Positions 1-9,417 of a stretch of DNA of 64,000 nucleotides are shown here, one piece after another (position 1 is the first letter of the stretch; each line of letters starts with the position of its first letter). The position numbers were made by a program, and so were the translations under genes. Origin of the DNA: DAISJI01 sp964559835. Its GTDB lineage: Bacteria > Acidobacteriota > Terriglobia > Terriglobales > Acidobacteriaceae. A model generated the notes under the pieces. It was given only the letters and a program-made list of their open reading frames with translations, was not told the DNA's origin and ran no database searches. The stretch covers positions 1 through 64,000 of the forward strand of contig CAZLJE010000003.1 of NCBI GenBank assembly GCA_964559835.1. Reading direction: 5' to 3'.

Positions 1-1
1 C

Positions 2-334
2 ATCCTGCAACGCCAGCGCAAAGACATGAAACAGATCGTCATGATCACCGACGGCAAGCCCTCCGCGCTGACGCTGGAAGACGGCCGCATCTATAAGAAC
101 GCCTTCGGACTCGATCCGCTGGTGGTCAGCGAGACGCTCCAGGAAGTCTCGAAGTGCAAGCGCGCCGGGGTGATGATCAACACCTTCATGCTGGCCAGCG
201 ATTACGGCCTCGTCCAGTTCGTGCAGAAGGTCACCGAGATGTGTCGCGGCAAGGCGTACTTCACCACGCCGTACACGCTCGGGCAGTACCTGCTGATGGA
301 TTACATGAGCCGGAAGACGAAGACGATTCACTGA
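2..334 (+). CDS. VWA-domain protein, C-terminal fragment (cut by window start)
   Basis: The reading frame is open from base 2, so only the last 110 codons are present. The segment IVMITDGKPS followed by an alternating helix/strand pattern matches the second half of a von Willebrand factor A fold of the kind found next to MoxR-type AAA ATPases. The MIDAS DxSxS motif would lie upstream, outside the window. The methionine at 26 is internal, not the start, because the fold needs the upstream strands. It is probably cytoplasmic, but substrate and partner cannot be read from this fragment. Confidence 0.75.
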   Translation: MLQRQRKDMKQIVMITDGKPSALTLEDGRIYKNAFGLDPLVVSETLQEVSKCKRAGVMINTFMLASDYGLVQFVQKVTEMCRGKAYFTTPYTLGQYLLMDYMSRKTKTIH

Positions 335-448
335 CGCCACGCGTAATCCGACTTTCGTAGCTTTTCTCGTCCTCGTACAACCACCCGCGCCGAAGTGAGT
401 GAGTTAGAATCGGGTGCTGTTCATAACACCATCGTGCAGAGGGCAATC

Positions 449-706
449 ATGTCTGAACCAACTTACGAGGAATTGAAAGCCAAAGTAGCAGAACTGGAAA
501 AGAAACAGTCGCGACAACGCAGCGGGGCGCTGGAGTTTCGCGTCAGCGAAAAAGGCGCCGTCAGCGTCTACGGCATGGGACGCTTTCCGGTCACGCTCTA
601 TTACGAGCAGTGGGTCCGCTTGCTGGATGCCGCGCCACAACTCAAGGAATTCATCGAGGAAAACAAGAGCCGTTTGAAGATGAAGGACGCGGCTGCAGCG
701 GAATAA
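449..706 (+). CDS. conserved hypothetical protein, short coiled coil
   Basis: This is an 85-residue protein. The ATG at 449 is preferred over an upstream in-frame start at 395 because a purine-rich site (AGAGGG) lies just before it. The first 25 residues (EELKAKVAELEKKQ) form a heptad-rich, coiled-coil-like helix. The rest (FRVSEKGAVSVYGMGRFPVTLYYEQW) looks like a small beta unit followed by a helix. I do not recognise a named family with certainty. It stands alone between the VWA tail and the convergent DinB gene, from which it is separated by only 5 bases. Confidence 0.7.
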   Translation: MSEPTYEELKAKVAELEKKQSRQRSGALEFRVSEKGAVSVYGMGRFPVTLYYEQWVRLLDAAPQLKEFIEENKSRLKMKDAAAAE

Positions 707-711
707 CCGCG

Positions 712-1188
712 TTACGCGTACGCGGATTCGGCGCGGCGGAATTCCGTCACCGCAATCCCGATGTGCGACAGATGATGCACCATGTGGTCGACGTAGTCTT
801 CGATCACGAAACCTAGCGTCATCGGCTGGCTGGTGCCGATCGTGCATTGGCGCGCCATTGCGCCTGCCGTCACGCGCTGCGAGGCGTGCAGCATCTGCGC
901 ATTCAGAGCTGACCAAAGCGCGATCAATTCCTTCCAGTCGCGGTCCTGGTATCCCCCGCGCTCCACCCACGTGTCCTGCGCATACCCGGGCAGGGCAGGA
1001 CTGGCCTCGTGCTGGACGCGGATGACGCGCGCGTAATTATTGACGGCGGAATCGATCAGGTGACCGAGTTCTTCCTTCTTGGACCACGCATCCGCTTGCG
1101 GACGCTGCCCGGCATCGGCGATGGAAATCGTCGCCAGGCGCTGCGTCCCGGCTTCGATCACGGCGGCGAACCGCTCCAGCATCTGCAT
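712..1188 (-). CDS. DinB-family protein
   Basis: At 158 residues this has the size and pattern of a four-helix-bundle DinB/YfiT-like putative metalloenzyme. The usual metal-binding histidines are visible: H43 in the GHLIDSA segment, and H135 and H139 in the DHMVHH segment. Members are often thiol-dependent transferases or stress proteins, but the substrate cannot be inferred here. The start has a good ribosome site (AAAGGAT). The gene lies 4 bases downstream of the CDGSH gene on the same strand, so the two are probably co-transcribed. Confidence 0.85.
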   Translation of the reverse strand: MQMLERFAAVIEAGTQRLATISIADAGQRPQADAWSKKEELGHLIDSAVNNYARVIRVQHEASPALPGYAQDTWVERGGYQDRDWKELIALWSALNAQMLHASQRVTAGAMARQCTIGTSQPMTLGFVIEDYVDHMVHHLSHIGIAVTEFRRAESAYA

Positions 1189-1192
1189 GGCT

Positions 1193-1474
1193 TTATCCTT
1201 TCGCAGGATTGATCTCGTTCGGCTTGATGGCCCCTTCTTCAGCGCGGACAGCGGCCTCCGCTGCCTGAAATCCGATCTTGGAGTGTGTCCCGTCGCAGAA
1301 CGGCTTGGTCACCGAACCACCGCAGCGGCACAGGGAAAACGCAGTTTTTCCATCTTTGATCTTGGCGCTGAGGTCGAACGGGTTGCCATTTGCGTCGACC
1401 ATCTCGATCGTGCCGGGGTCGGCTTCCACACGGAAAGGACCATTATTGCGAACGGTGATTTTGACCTGGGCCAT
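1193..1474 (-). CDS. CDGSH iron-sulfur domain protein
   Basis: This 93-residue protein carries the three-cysteine one-histidine 2Fe-2S motif of the CDGSH (mitoNEET-like) family: C49, C51, C60 and H64 in CRCGGSVTKPFCDGTH. The N-terminal 45 residues form the small beta extension common in bacterial members. It is a cytoplasmic electron-transfer or cluster-transfer protein with no assigned partner. A strong AAAGGAG ribosome site precedes the ATG. It sits at the downstream end of the glycan gene run but is 63 bases past its last gene, so membership in that operon is uncertain. Confidence 0.93.
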   Translation of the reverse strand: MAQVKITVRNNGPFRVEADPGTIEMVDANGNPFDLSAKIKDGKTAFSLCRCGGSVTKPFCDGTHSKIGFQAAEAAVRAEEGAIKPNEINPAKG

Positions 1475-1537
1475 GAGCTCTCCTTTGAACAGGAAGTAGA
1501 TGCAGGTCGACAGCGGTGCGATACAACAATCGCGTTG

Positions 1538-3751
1538 TTATTTCTTGAACGCGATATTCACGAGCAGTTTGTCGCCCTCGACATCGACCACGTTGCAGAA
1601 CGTCCGCTTACCACGGCGGGTGAAGTCCAAGCCGACGCGGCTGTGCCCGATGCGCAGGTTGCGAATATGCAGGTGGTCAAGCCACTCGGGAAGCTCGGGA
1701 TTAACAACGTTCAGTTCCTTGCGCGGCGCGCTCGGGCGGACGCCCAGTACGCTGTTCAACATGAGGAACATGGCCCCCGACGCCCACGCTTGCGGCGAGC
1801 ACGACACCGGGTAATGAACGGGATCGTCGAAATCGCGCCGTTGCACGCCGCAAAACAACTCCGGCAAACGGAAATCGCGGAAACGCAGCGCCGCCTGGAA
1901 GAGGTTGGTGAAAACGCGAATCGCCGGCTCCCGGAATTCATTGAGCGCCATGCCGTGCACCGAGAGAGAGTTATCATGCGGCCAGACGGATCCGCGGTGA
2001 TAGCTGAGTGGATTGAAGACACGCTCGTCGGCGGACAGCGTGCGGATACCCCATCCCGAGAACATGTCATCCGAAACCAGCCGGTTCACCACTGCGCGCA
2101 TACGGTCCTTGCCGATCGCTCGGTTCCATAGCAAGTGCCCGGGGTTCGAGGACAGGACCTGCAACTGTTGTTTCTCCGCGTCGAGTGCCATCGCATAGTA
2201 GGAGCGCGACGGCATCCAGTACATCTTCTCGATCCGCCTCAATAGCTCGGTGGCTTCACGCTTCAGCCGGTCAGCGTTCACAGTATCGCCGAAGGAGCGC
2301 AGCAGCGATGCCATGCGATACTTCGCGTCGTACACGTACCCCTGCACTTCGACCAGCGCTATCGGCGACTTAGCGATCGTACCGTCCCGGTGCATGTTCG
2401 CGTCCCAGGAGTCCTTCCACCCCTGGTTCGCAAGCCCGCGCGAGGAGCGTCGGTGGTACTCGATCAGGCCGTCGCCATCGAGGTCGCCGTAACTCGCCAT
2501 CCATTCCAGCGCGCGATAGGCATGGGGAAGGAGTTCGGTGACCAGGTCCTCGTCGGCTGTCCAATTCCAGGTTTCGCTGAGCAGTATAAGAAACAGCGGG
2601 GTCGCGTCGACCGAGCCGTAGTAGGGACCGAACGGCACTTCGCCAACGCGAGTCATTTCACCCGTGCGGTACTCGTGCAGGATCTTTCCGGGTTGTTCGT
2701 CGCGCCAGTCGTTTACTTCTTTGCCCTGGTAGCGCGCGAGAACGCGCAGAGTGTCGGCAGCCAGCTGCGGGTTCAGTGAGAGCGATTGGTAGGCGGCAAT
2801 GATCGAGTCGCGCCCGAACATGGTCGCAAACCAGGGGATTCCCGCGGCAATGACGTGCTCGTCGCCGTCCGGGATCTGAAGGGCGTGGAAGTCGCCGGTG
2901 GCGGTCCGCATTGCTGCGTCGAACGTGTCGTTGCTGCTGCGAAACACCGTGGACTGGCTCTCCCACTTCTGAAATGCTTCACGACGCATTTGCAGGTTGG
3001 CATCCTGGCCAAGGGACGGCGAGTGTGTCCTCTCCTGGTGCACGCAGGGCGTGACAACGATGTCGATGTTGAATTGGCGCAACGGTGGAAGATCGATGTC
3101 CCAATACGCGGTGAAATCGTCGATGCGCGCCGGTGCCGGCGAAAAATTGAGCGACGTCTGGCGGAATAAGTTATCCAGCCCGCGATAGACAAAGAGCATG
3201 CCATCTTTCGACGCGATCGGTTTGTAGTACTGCCCATGCTCGGTTCGCGCAGTGCCACGGACCTGGAAGACGTCGACGAAATCCGCGGCGTAATGGATCT
3301 CGAGCGCCAGGCTGACAGGAACGAGGTTGAAATTCTCGAAGCTCAGGCGATCGTAGAACTGGCGATTGGACAGTAACTGTTCGCGGCGGAGGTGGATCGT
3401 GTTCTCCGGCAGGTCGAAGGAATCACGCAAAGTGATGTTGCTGGTGGTCAGCTCTACTTGATTGGCAAACGTCTTTTCCGTACTCGCCGAGAGCACGACC
3501 GAACGGTGTCCGCCGACTCGCAATTCCATGTGGCTCAGGAAACGGGTGTCGTCGTGGAAAAAACCTACGTCGGGCGCGCCCGCAGGACTGATGTCGCCGG
3601 CAACCGTGGTAGAAAGGAAGGTCTTGCCGTCGATCAACGTCAGGTTGTTGACCTTGCGCGGTTCGATACTCTGGTATGCGATGCGCGGCTCGACGTAGGG
3701 CGAGGGTATCTCGACCAGTTCGTCGGGGGGAACTGATAGACGCGTACTCAT
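1538..3751 (-). CDS. amylo-alpha-1,6-glucosidase-like (glycogen debranching-type) protein
   Basis: This 737-residue protein has an N-terminal beta-rich domain of the bacterial glycogen-debranching type (residues about 20-230: LTLIDGKTFLSTTVAGDI, GFFHDDTRFLSHMELRV) and a C-terminal (alpha/alpha)6 barrel. Conserved segments in the barrel include WFATMFGRDSIIAAYQ, YYGSVDATPLFL, KDSWDANMHRDG and SVWPHDNSL. The family hydrolyses alpha-1,6-glucosidic bonds. Here the gene is last in a long glycosyltransferase run and its ATG overlaps the preceding stop (ATGA), so it may act on that pathway's product rather than on glycogen. No signal peptide is seen. Confidence 0.9.
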   Translation of the reverse strand: MSTRLSVPPDELVEIPSPYVEPRIAYQSIEPRKVNNLTLIDGKTFLSTTVAGDISPAGAPDVGFFHDDTRFLSHMELRVGGHRSVVLSASTEKTFANQVELTTSNITLRDSFDLPENTIHLRREQLLSNRQFYDRLSFENFNLVPVSLALEIHYAADFVDVFQVRGTARTEHGQYYKPIASKDGMLFVYRGLDNLFRQTSLNFSPAPARIDDFTAYWDIDLPPLRQFNIDIVVTPCVHQERTHSPSLGQDANLQMRREAFQKWESQSTVFRSSNDTFDAAMRTATGDFHALQIPDGDEHVIAAGIPWFATMFGRDSIIAAYQSLSLNPQLAADTLRVLARYQGKEVNDWRDEQPGKILHEYRTGEMTRVGEVPFGPYYGSVDATPLFLILLSETWNWTADEDLVTELLPHAYRALEWMASYGDLDGDGLIEYHRRSSRGLANQGWKDSWDANMHRDGTIAKSPIALVEVQGYVYDAKYRMASLLRSFGDTVNADRLKREATELLRRIEKMYWMPSRSYYAMALDAEKQQLQVLSSNPGHLLWNRAIGKDRMRAVVNRLVSDDMFSGWGIRTLSADERVFNPLSYHRGSVWPHDNSLSVHGMALNEFREPAIRVFTNLFQAALRFRDFRLPELFCGVQRRDFDDPVHYPVSCSPQAWASGAMFLMLNSVLGVRPSAPRKELNVVNPELPEWLDHLHIRNLRIGHSRVGLDFTRRGKRTFCNVVDVEGDKLLVNIAFKK

Positions 3752-4803
3752 GCTATCGCGCGGCTCTTCTCCTCGTTGGCGTCATGGCTGCCCAGGATCT
3801 CGCTATAGAGTTCCACATATTTGCCGACCATGCCGTCCAGCGAGAACTTCTGCTCGGCGTATGCCCTCACCGCGGCTGGGTCGAACTCGCCTGCCGCTCG
3901 GATACGCTCCGCCATTTCCTCGACCGATTGGCACACCCAGCCGGAAACTCCGTCCTCCACGATCTCCGGTACCGATCCTCCAGGAAACGCAATGACCGGC
4001 GTTCCGCAGGCCATGGCTTCGATCGTGACGAGACCGAACGGCTCGTTCCATTGGATGGGGAATAGCAGGGCAAGCGCATTGCCGAGCAGCTCGTTCTTTG
4101 CTTCCAGGTCTGCCTCGCCAATGTATTCGACAGCGTCGCCGTCTACATGGGGTTCGATCTCGCTCCCGTAATAATTCCGGAACTGCGGCTGGATCTCACC
4201 CGCGATCTTGAGCTTCACGCCCGCGCCTTTCGCGGCAGCGATCGCGACATGGGTTCCCTTGACCGGCGCGATACGTCCAATGAAAGCGACGTACGGCTCC
4301 TTTTCTGTTGTCAGACGGTATTTCTCAAAATTGAGTCCATGGTGGATGGTCCGGATGCGAAGCATCTTTTCACGTTGCAGTTGGAAGTCGCTGATGGTGA
4401 CGAAATTAGTCTCGGGAAAGTTCTGGTAAAACTCGCTCAGGCTCGGCTCGTACGGGTGATGGATGGTGTAGACGATCGGCGGTATGCCGAATCTGGAATG
4501 CGCCAACCCTGGAGCATTGTTCAGGTGAATGACGTCGCATTCGCTCCGCGCATCGGCGATCGACCAAGATGTGTGGTTGATATCTTTTAAGTTCGCGTGG
4601 ATCTCACCCGCGATCGGCCACTCGGCCGTCGGGTACAGCCAACGACGCTCGACCGGGACCGTCGATTCGCCATTCGTATAAACGACTGCCTCGATGCCGC
4701 GCCTCTTCAAACCCACCGCCAATTGCCCGATGAACAACTCTGTCCCGCCATACTTCTGCGGTGGCACGCATATGAACGGAGCAGCGATTATCCCAATTCG
4801 CAT
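3748..4803 (-). CDS. GT4-family glycosyltransferase
   Basis: This is a 351-residue GT-B enzyme. The N-terminal Rossmann half starts MRIGIIAAPF with the acceptor loop PPQKYGGTELF. The C-terminal donor-binding half carries the E-x7-E signature: E254 and E262 within NEPFGLVTIEAMACGTPV. It should transfer a sugar from an NDP-sugar with retention of configuration; the sugar is unknown. The ATG follows a GAGGA site. It overlaps the debranching-enzyme gene by 4 bases and follows a 138-base gap after the CgeB genes, the largest spacing inside the run. Confidence 0.92.
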   Translation of the reverse strand: MRIGIIAAPFICVPPQKYGGTELFIGQLAVGLKRRGIEAVVYTNGESTVPVERRWLYPTAEWPIAGEIHANLKDINHTSWSIADARSECDVIHLNNAPGLAHSRFGIPPIVYTIHHPYEPSLSEFYQNFPETNFVTISDFQLQREKMLRIRTIHHGLNFEKYRLTTEKEPYVAFIGRIAPVKGTHVAIAAAKGAGVKLKIAGEIQPQFRNYYGSEIEPHVDGDAVEYIGEADLEAKNELLGNALALLFPIQWNEPFGLVTIEAMACGTPVIAFPGGSVPEIVEDGVSGWVCQSVEEMAERIRAAGEFDPAAVRAYAEQKFSLDGMVGKYVELYSEILGSHDANEEKSRAIA

Positions 4804-4941
4804 GGATCCTCGGCGTCAAAAAAAGGTTAAGGCAGCGTGCAGCCGGCAGTGATTGGGCGTACTCAAGTCAAGATGCGGCGAACGGCGTTTTCGTTGGCGC
4901 GACATGTCGCCGGCAATGCCCCAATACCCTTCTGCGGCCGC

Positions 4942-6054
4942 TTAGGAGGCGGCAGGAACGCTGGCCTGACAGGCGTCGCGACGGGCAGCGATTCCCTGCT
5001 CCACGGCTCGTTCGAATTCCAGGGCGCGATGTGCGCTAGTGTGTTCCGATAGCACCCGTTGCTGTGCACGTTCGCCGATCGCGCGCACCTCGGCGTCTCT
5101 CAATACCGTCAGGTAGCGGCTCACGTCGTCGGCCGACGTGGGCAATAGGATCTCGTGCTGGGGTCGGAAGAAGCTTTCCAGGCCCGGCCAATTGTCCGAC
5201 ACGATGCAGGCGCCGCAAGCGGCCGCCTCGAAGAGCCGCACCGATGGCGACCACCCGGCCTGCACCATGTCGCGCCGAGTCATATTCAAAGTGAATCGCG
5301 ACGACGAGTAAAACTGCGCATGCCAGCGCGGGTTGAGATGGTTGATGCGCCGCACGTTCTTCGGCCACTTGATCTTGCGTGGATATTGCGGGCCGGCGAC
5401 GATGAATTTCCTCTCCGGAAGCATCCCGGCCGTCCGGGTGAGGAATTCGTCGATCTTCGGCTGGCGATCGGGCGCGTAGGTACCCATGTAACTCAGGTCG
5501 CACGTGAAGCGTTTGTGCGGCGGAAAACGCCGGTACTCCGCCGGATCGAAAGAGCAATAAAGCGGCAGCGCGAGCGGCGCGCCGAACCGTTGTTCTATGT
5601 CCTTCAGCATTGGCCCGCTGGTGAAGCTGAAATAGACGTCCAGGCCGCGGACCTGCTCGGCAAGCAGATAGTCCGTCCGGCCGCGTTCGCGCAAAGCGGC
5701 GATGGTGACCGGAGTGTCGATATCGTAGAACGCCTTGCAGGGAGCGTCAGAATCCAGCACTTCGTCGATGGCGGTGATCCCATCCGGAAAGTACGAGCCG
5801 ACCAGGGCAACGTCACAATCACGGATCTCCCGACGCGCCGCCGGCAACACTTCCGCCCAGTCGTCGAATATTCGTGTTTTGCAGAATTCGGGTTCCGGCA
5901 GGTCGCGGTTGTCCGCGTACCAGTAGGTATCGTGCTCGAAGAACACGATGTGGTGCCCGCGTGCACGCAGAGCCTTGCACAGAGCACGGAAGGTCGTGGC
6001 GTGCCCGTTCCCCCAGCTGGAGGTGATCGCAAGACCGAAAATGACGATCTTCAT
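4942..6054 (-). CDS. CgeB-family glycosyltransferase (third of three)
   Basis: This 370-residue protein has the CgeB-like GT-B pattern: N-terminal MKIVIFGLAITSSWGNGHAT, then a C-terminal donor domain with VRLFEAAACGACIVSDNW and a FFRPQHEILLP loop. It lacks the E-x7-E motif of GT4, as usual for this branch. CgeB was first named as a spore-maturation protein in Bacillus; most homologues are simply putative glycosyltransferases. It ends the CgeB triplet and lies 22 bases downstream of its neighbour. Confidence 0.88.
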   Translation of the reverse strand: MKIVIFGLAITSSWGNGHATTFRALCKALRARGHHIVFFEHDTYWYADNRDLPEPEFCKTRIFDDWAEVLPAARREIRDCDVALVGSYFPDGITAIDEVLDSDAPCKAFYDIDTPVTIAALRERGRTDYLLAEQVRGLDVYFSFTSGPMLKDIEQRFGAPLALPLYCSFDPAEYRRFPPHKRFTCDLSYMGTYAPDRQPKIDEFLTRTAGMLPERKFIVAGPQYPRKIKWPKNVRRINHLNPRWHAQFYSSSRFTLNMTRRDMVQAGWSPSVRLFEAAACGACIVSDNWPGLESFFRPQHEILLPTSADDVSRYLTVLRDAEVRAIGERAQQRVLSEHTSAHRALEFERAVEQGIAARRDACQASVPAAS

Positions 6055-6076
6055 AACTTGCTACGATCCGGCCGCA

Positions 6077-7165
6077 TCAGCTCGCGACAGTTTCCGCCTG
6101 CAGTCGCGAGAAGGTCATGATGTTATCCACCTGCCGCGCCCGCAACGCGTACGTGTGATCGCGCAGTGCGCGCGCACGCACGCGCAGCCCGACCTTACGC
6201 GACTGTTCGTCGTCGACCGATCGCAAGAAGTTCACGATGTCCTCCGCCGACGAAGCAACCAGGATCTCCGGTCCGACTGAGAAAAACGTTTCGATACCGG
6301 CCCACTCATCGGTGATCAGGCACGCCCCTGCGCCTGCCGCTTCGAACACTCGTGTCGGCGGCGAAAAACCCACACCCGCCATCGAATCGCGATTGACGTT
6401 TAGCACCATGCGCGCCGAACAGTTGACCCGGTTGTGGTCGCCGGTCCCGACGTGCCCGATCCAGCGCACGTTCGGCGGTAACGTCTTCCCTGCCCAGCCC
6501 TCGCCTCCGAGGACAAACTTCAGTTCGGGCGCAAGCTCGGCCGCGCGCAGAAAGAACTGTTCTACCCGTCTCTCGCGGTCCGGCAACCGATGCCCGACAA
6601 ACGCCAAGTCGCACGCCAGCGACGGATCGGCCGGGACGGGATGGTGCGTCTCCGGATCGAGTGCGTTGTAGATCGGGTAGCAATTACGCGCCCCGAGACG
6701 CATGTAATGCCCTACCACTGGGGGTCCGCCGCCATACGTAAATACAAGGTCGTACTGCGGAATGCAGGGCCGGAAGGGATCGCGACCATCCTGCTCCACA
6801 CGCGCGAGGGTGGCAGGAGAATCGACGTCCCAGAACGCGACCTGCGTCTCCGCCGACTGCAATTCCAACACAGCGCTCTCGAGGTATTCATCCGCAGCGC
6901 CCACACCACTGTGCTTGATGACCAACTCCGCGTTCGCTGCATATGCCAGCATGCGGTCGAGGTCGCGCGGCGTCTGATATACGACGGTCTCGGCGTAGTC
7001 GATGATCCCAGTATCGCGGTTCTTCTGGCGGTCGTAGATGTCGGGCTCGGCAAATGTGACGTCATATCCGAGCGCCGCGAGGTTCTTGTAAATGCCGCGG
7101 TAATAAGTGGCGGCGCCGTTCCAGTACGATGAGGTCAGGCTGGAACCGAATACGAAGATCTTCAT
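6077..7165 (-). CDS. CgeB-family glycosyltransferase (second of three)
   Basis: The protein has 362 residues starting MKIFVFGSSLTSSYWNGAAT. The frame is open much further upstream, to 7690, but the ATG at 7165 is chosen because it overlaps the previous stop in the ATGA pattern repeated through this run and because it aligns with its paralogues. The C-terminal half carries the CgeB donor-domain signature (TRVFEAAGAGACLITDEW) followed by a GPEILVA loop. The product is a cytoplasmic GT-B enzyme of unknown sugar specificity. Confidence 0.88.
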   Translation of the reverse strand: MKIFVFGSSLTSSYWNGAATYYRGIYKNLAALGYDVTFAEPDIYDRQKNRDTGIIDYAETVVYQTPRDLDRMLAYAANAELVIKHSGVGAADEYLESAVLELQSAETQVAFWDVDSPATLARVEQDGRDPFRPCIPQYDLVFTYGGGPPVVGHYMRLGARNCYPIYNALDPETHHPVPADPSLACDLAFVGHRLPDRERRVEQFFLRAAELAPELKFVLGGEGWAGKTLPPNVRWIGHVGTGDHNRVNCSARMVLNVNRDSMAGVGFSPPTRVFEAAGAGACLITDEWAGIETFFSVGPEILVASSAEDIVNFLRSVDDEQSRKVGLRVRARALRDHTYALRARQVDNIMTFSRLQAETVAS

Positions 7166-8280
7166 CGACCAAGCTCCTGGCAGATCTCCACTAGCTGTTG
7201 GGCCCGGTGCTGACACGTATGACGCTTGTGGATGGTCTCCAGGCCATTTTCCGAAAGCTGCGCGCGGGCGGTCTCGTCGTTGAGCAGGTGCTCGATCTCT
7301 TGCTTCATCGCGCGGCCGTCGTTGACGCAAACGTAATCCAGCCCGGGCCGGAAGAGATGTTCCGCATCCGTCCATGGAGCACAAACCAGCGGCGCGCCGC
7401 AGGCCAGCGCTTCGAACACGCGGATCGTCGGCACGCCGCTCAGGCCATTCGTGTATTGCCGGCGCGGAACATGCAACGCCACCTTGCTGTGCCCATACAC
7501 CTTCGGAGTTTCGAGGTTCGGCAGATAGCCACGGTACTCGATGCCTGCCTGCTCGAGCTTTTTCAGTCCTTCTTCGGGATAGCGCACGCCGTGGACGACC
7601 ACTTTCCTTCGCTGCATCTGGCTTACCGGGCCGACGAGAAATTCTTCCAGCTCCTTCGTGCGCTCCTCGTCGCCCCAGTTGCCGATCCACACCAGGTCAT
7701 TGACCTTTTTGCCGTCTAGCGGCTTGAACGCTTGGACATCGGCAGCTTCATGGAATGTCCACGCGCGTTGAAGGCCGAATCCGTCTTTGTAGATACGCCG
7801 GATGGCATCGCCAAAAGCGAGCACGCCGTCGAACAGGTCCAGGCGGAAGCGCAGGATCTCCCGCGCGTTGGTGTACGCGCGATGGTGCGTGTCGTGGAAT
7901 AAGGCCCGGAAATGCAGCTTCGACTTGAGGCCAAGGATCGTGTTGACGACCGCGGGCTCATTCCATTCGTGGATGATCACGACGTCGGCGCCCCGTAGAT
8001 GTTGCTGGGCGAACTCCGGGAATGTCGAGTCGTTGTTATAGAAATGGATATTCAGGTCCGGGTAGACGCGCCGGAACTCGTCGATCGATGTGATCGCCCT
8101 CTCGCCTTCGTTCTTGACCAGGTTCGACAACGACCATGAGCCCAGTTGCTCGTAGCATTTCACGCGATGGCCCATGCGGATGAGAGCGCCCGCCAGCCCT
8201 CGCAGGAAATGCGCGTTGCCGTGGTTCCAATCCGAGACCCACGAGTGCGCGAAAAAATGGATGTTCAGCGCCTGACCCAT
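7162..8280 (-). CDS. CgeB-like glycosyltransferase (first of three)
   Basis: This is a 372-residue GT-B protein. Its N-terminus (IHFFAHSWVSDWNHGNAHFL) and donor motif (PTIRVFEALACGAPLVCAPW) match the two downstream CgeB genes but are clearly diverged from them. That suggests three successive acceptors rather than a recent duplication. It abuts the upstream GT4 gene, whose stop begins at base 8281, and overlaps the next gene by 4 bases. Confidence 0.87.
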   Translation of the reverse strand: MGQALNIHFFAHSWVSDWNHGNAHFLRGLAGALIRMGHRVKCYEQLGSWSLSNLVKNEGERAITSIDEFRRVYPDLNIHFYNNDSTFPEFAQQHLRGADVVIIHEWNEPAVVNTILGLKSKLHFRALFHDTHHRAYTNAREILRFRLDLFDGVLAFGDAIRRIYKDGFGLQRAWTFHEAADVQAFKPLDGKKVNDLVWIGNWGDEERTKELEEFLVGPVSQMQRRKVVVHGVRYPEEGLKKLEQAGIEYRGYLPNLETPKVYGHSKVALHVPRRQYTNGLSGVPTIRVFEALACGAPLVCAPWTDAEHLFRPGLDYVCVNDGRAMKQEIEHLLNDETARAQLSENGLETIHKRHTCQHRAQQLVEICQELGR

Positions 8281-9417
8281 TTACCGCTGGTCCTCCTCTT
8301 TCCCGCAGATCGCCAGTTCGGCGGTCGCACCCAGGATCGATTCGTACAGGCCCATGTAGTTGTCCACCATCCGCTCCGCGGTATAGCGCTGCCGGGCGCG
8401 GTTGTAGGCGAGATTGGCATAGGTCAAGCGCAGTTCACGGTCATTGTTCAGCTTCTCGATCTTGCCCGCCAGGTCCAGCGCGTCGTTGTTCCGGAAATAG
8501 ATGGCGCTGTCGCCCCATATCTCCTGGAACGTCGGAATGTCGTTGGCGATGATGGCGCAGCGGGAGAACGCAGCTTCCAAAGGCGCCAGCCCAAAAGGTT
8601 CGTACCGCGAAGTGGCGGCGTACATAGAAGCGCGGCTAAGCAGGCTCGACATTTGGCCTTCCGACAAGGTCCCTTCGAAATGGATCCGCCGCCGCTGTGG
8701 GATCGCCGGGCGCGCTTCGGGAAGGATCTCGTCCGGAGCTTTGTCCGGACCCGCGATGCAAATCGGCACTCGATGGTCGTATTGATTGAGGAGTGTCACC
8801 TGTTTCGCGGCGTCCCAAAGCCGCCCGACGGAAGCGACCAGCTCGTCCTTCGTCCCGTGCGGGTTGAACAGGCCCGGATTCCGCCCGTTATAAATGACTT
8901 CGGTCCTGGCCGGATGGGTGTAATACCGGCAGATCTGTTCCCGCATCCAGCGCGACGGCGTGACCACCGCTGTTGCCGACGCAATCCCCTTCGTTACCGT
9001 GTCGCGGTACCATCGCAGCCACGGCGTTTCCCGCGGCTCCTCGCCACGGACTGCGGCCCACCAGCTGGTCACGTCGCTGTGCGCTACGACAACACGCGGC
9101 GTCTCAACCGGCAATGAGCCATAGCAGAACTGGCCCAGGTGCAGGATGTCAGGCTTGACTTCAGCAACGACGGACGCCAGGTACTCGGAAGACGCGACGA
9201 TGTCGGCTTCCGATTCCTGCATCCATTCCAGCCGGAACGCGGTCGGTCGATAGTCGAGCCCTCGGAGACCATCCATCCATGTCGTCTGCGCTGGCGCAGG
9301 GATCTCCCCAAAGCTGACGAGCGTCACACGTACACGCCGCCGCGCCAATCCCGTCACCAGTTCCCGCGTGTATGTCCAGACGCCGCCGACCGTGTCGGCG
9401 GTGACTAACACGTGCAT
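8281..9417 (-). CDS. GT4-family glycosyltransferase
   Basis: The protein has 378 residues starting MHVLVTADTVGGVWTYTREL, a classic GT4 N-terminus with the GGV acceptor loop. The donor domain contains SRYEPFGLAPLEAAFSRCAI, supplying the E-x7-E pair. The frame is open for 40 more codons upstream, but that stretch overlaps the radical SAM gene and looks non-native, so the ATG at 9417 is used; it overlaps the upstream stop by 13 bases. It probably acts early in chain assembly, but the order is a guess. Confidence 0.9.
   Translation of the reverse strand: MHVLVTADTVGGVWTYTRELVTGLARRRVRVTLVSFGEIPAPAQTTWMDGLRGLDYRPTAFRLEWMQESEADIVASSEYLASVVAEVKPDILHLGQFCYGSLPVETPRVVVAHSDVTSWWAAVRGEEPRETPWLRWYRDTVTKGIASATAVVTPSRWMREQICRYYTHPARTEVIYNGRNPGLFNPHGTKDELVASVGRLWDAAKQVTLLNQYDHRVPICIAGPDKAPDEILPEARPAIPQRRRIHFEGTLSEGQMSSLLSRASMYAATSRYEPFGLAPLEAAFSRCAIIANDIPTFQEIWGDSAIYFRNNDALDLAGKIEKLNNDRELRLTYANLAYNRARQRYTAERMVDNYMGLYESILGATAELAICGKEEDQR

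Noticed and set aside
1079..2131. A 350-codon plus-strand frame opposite the debranching-enzyme gene
   Set aside because: Antisense shadow of a clearly conserved gene; the composition is not protein-like.
7166..7690. Upstream extension of the second CgeB gene
   Set aside because: The extra 175 residues are Arg/Gly/Ala-rich and lie inside the first CgeB gene; the ATG at 7165 gives the correct family N-terminus.
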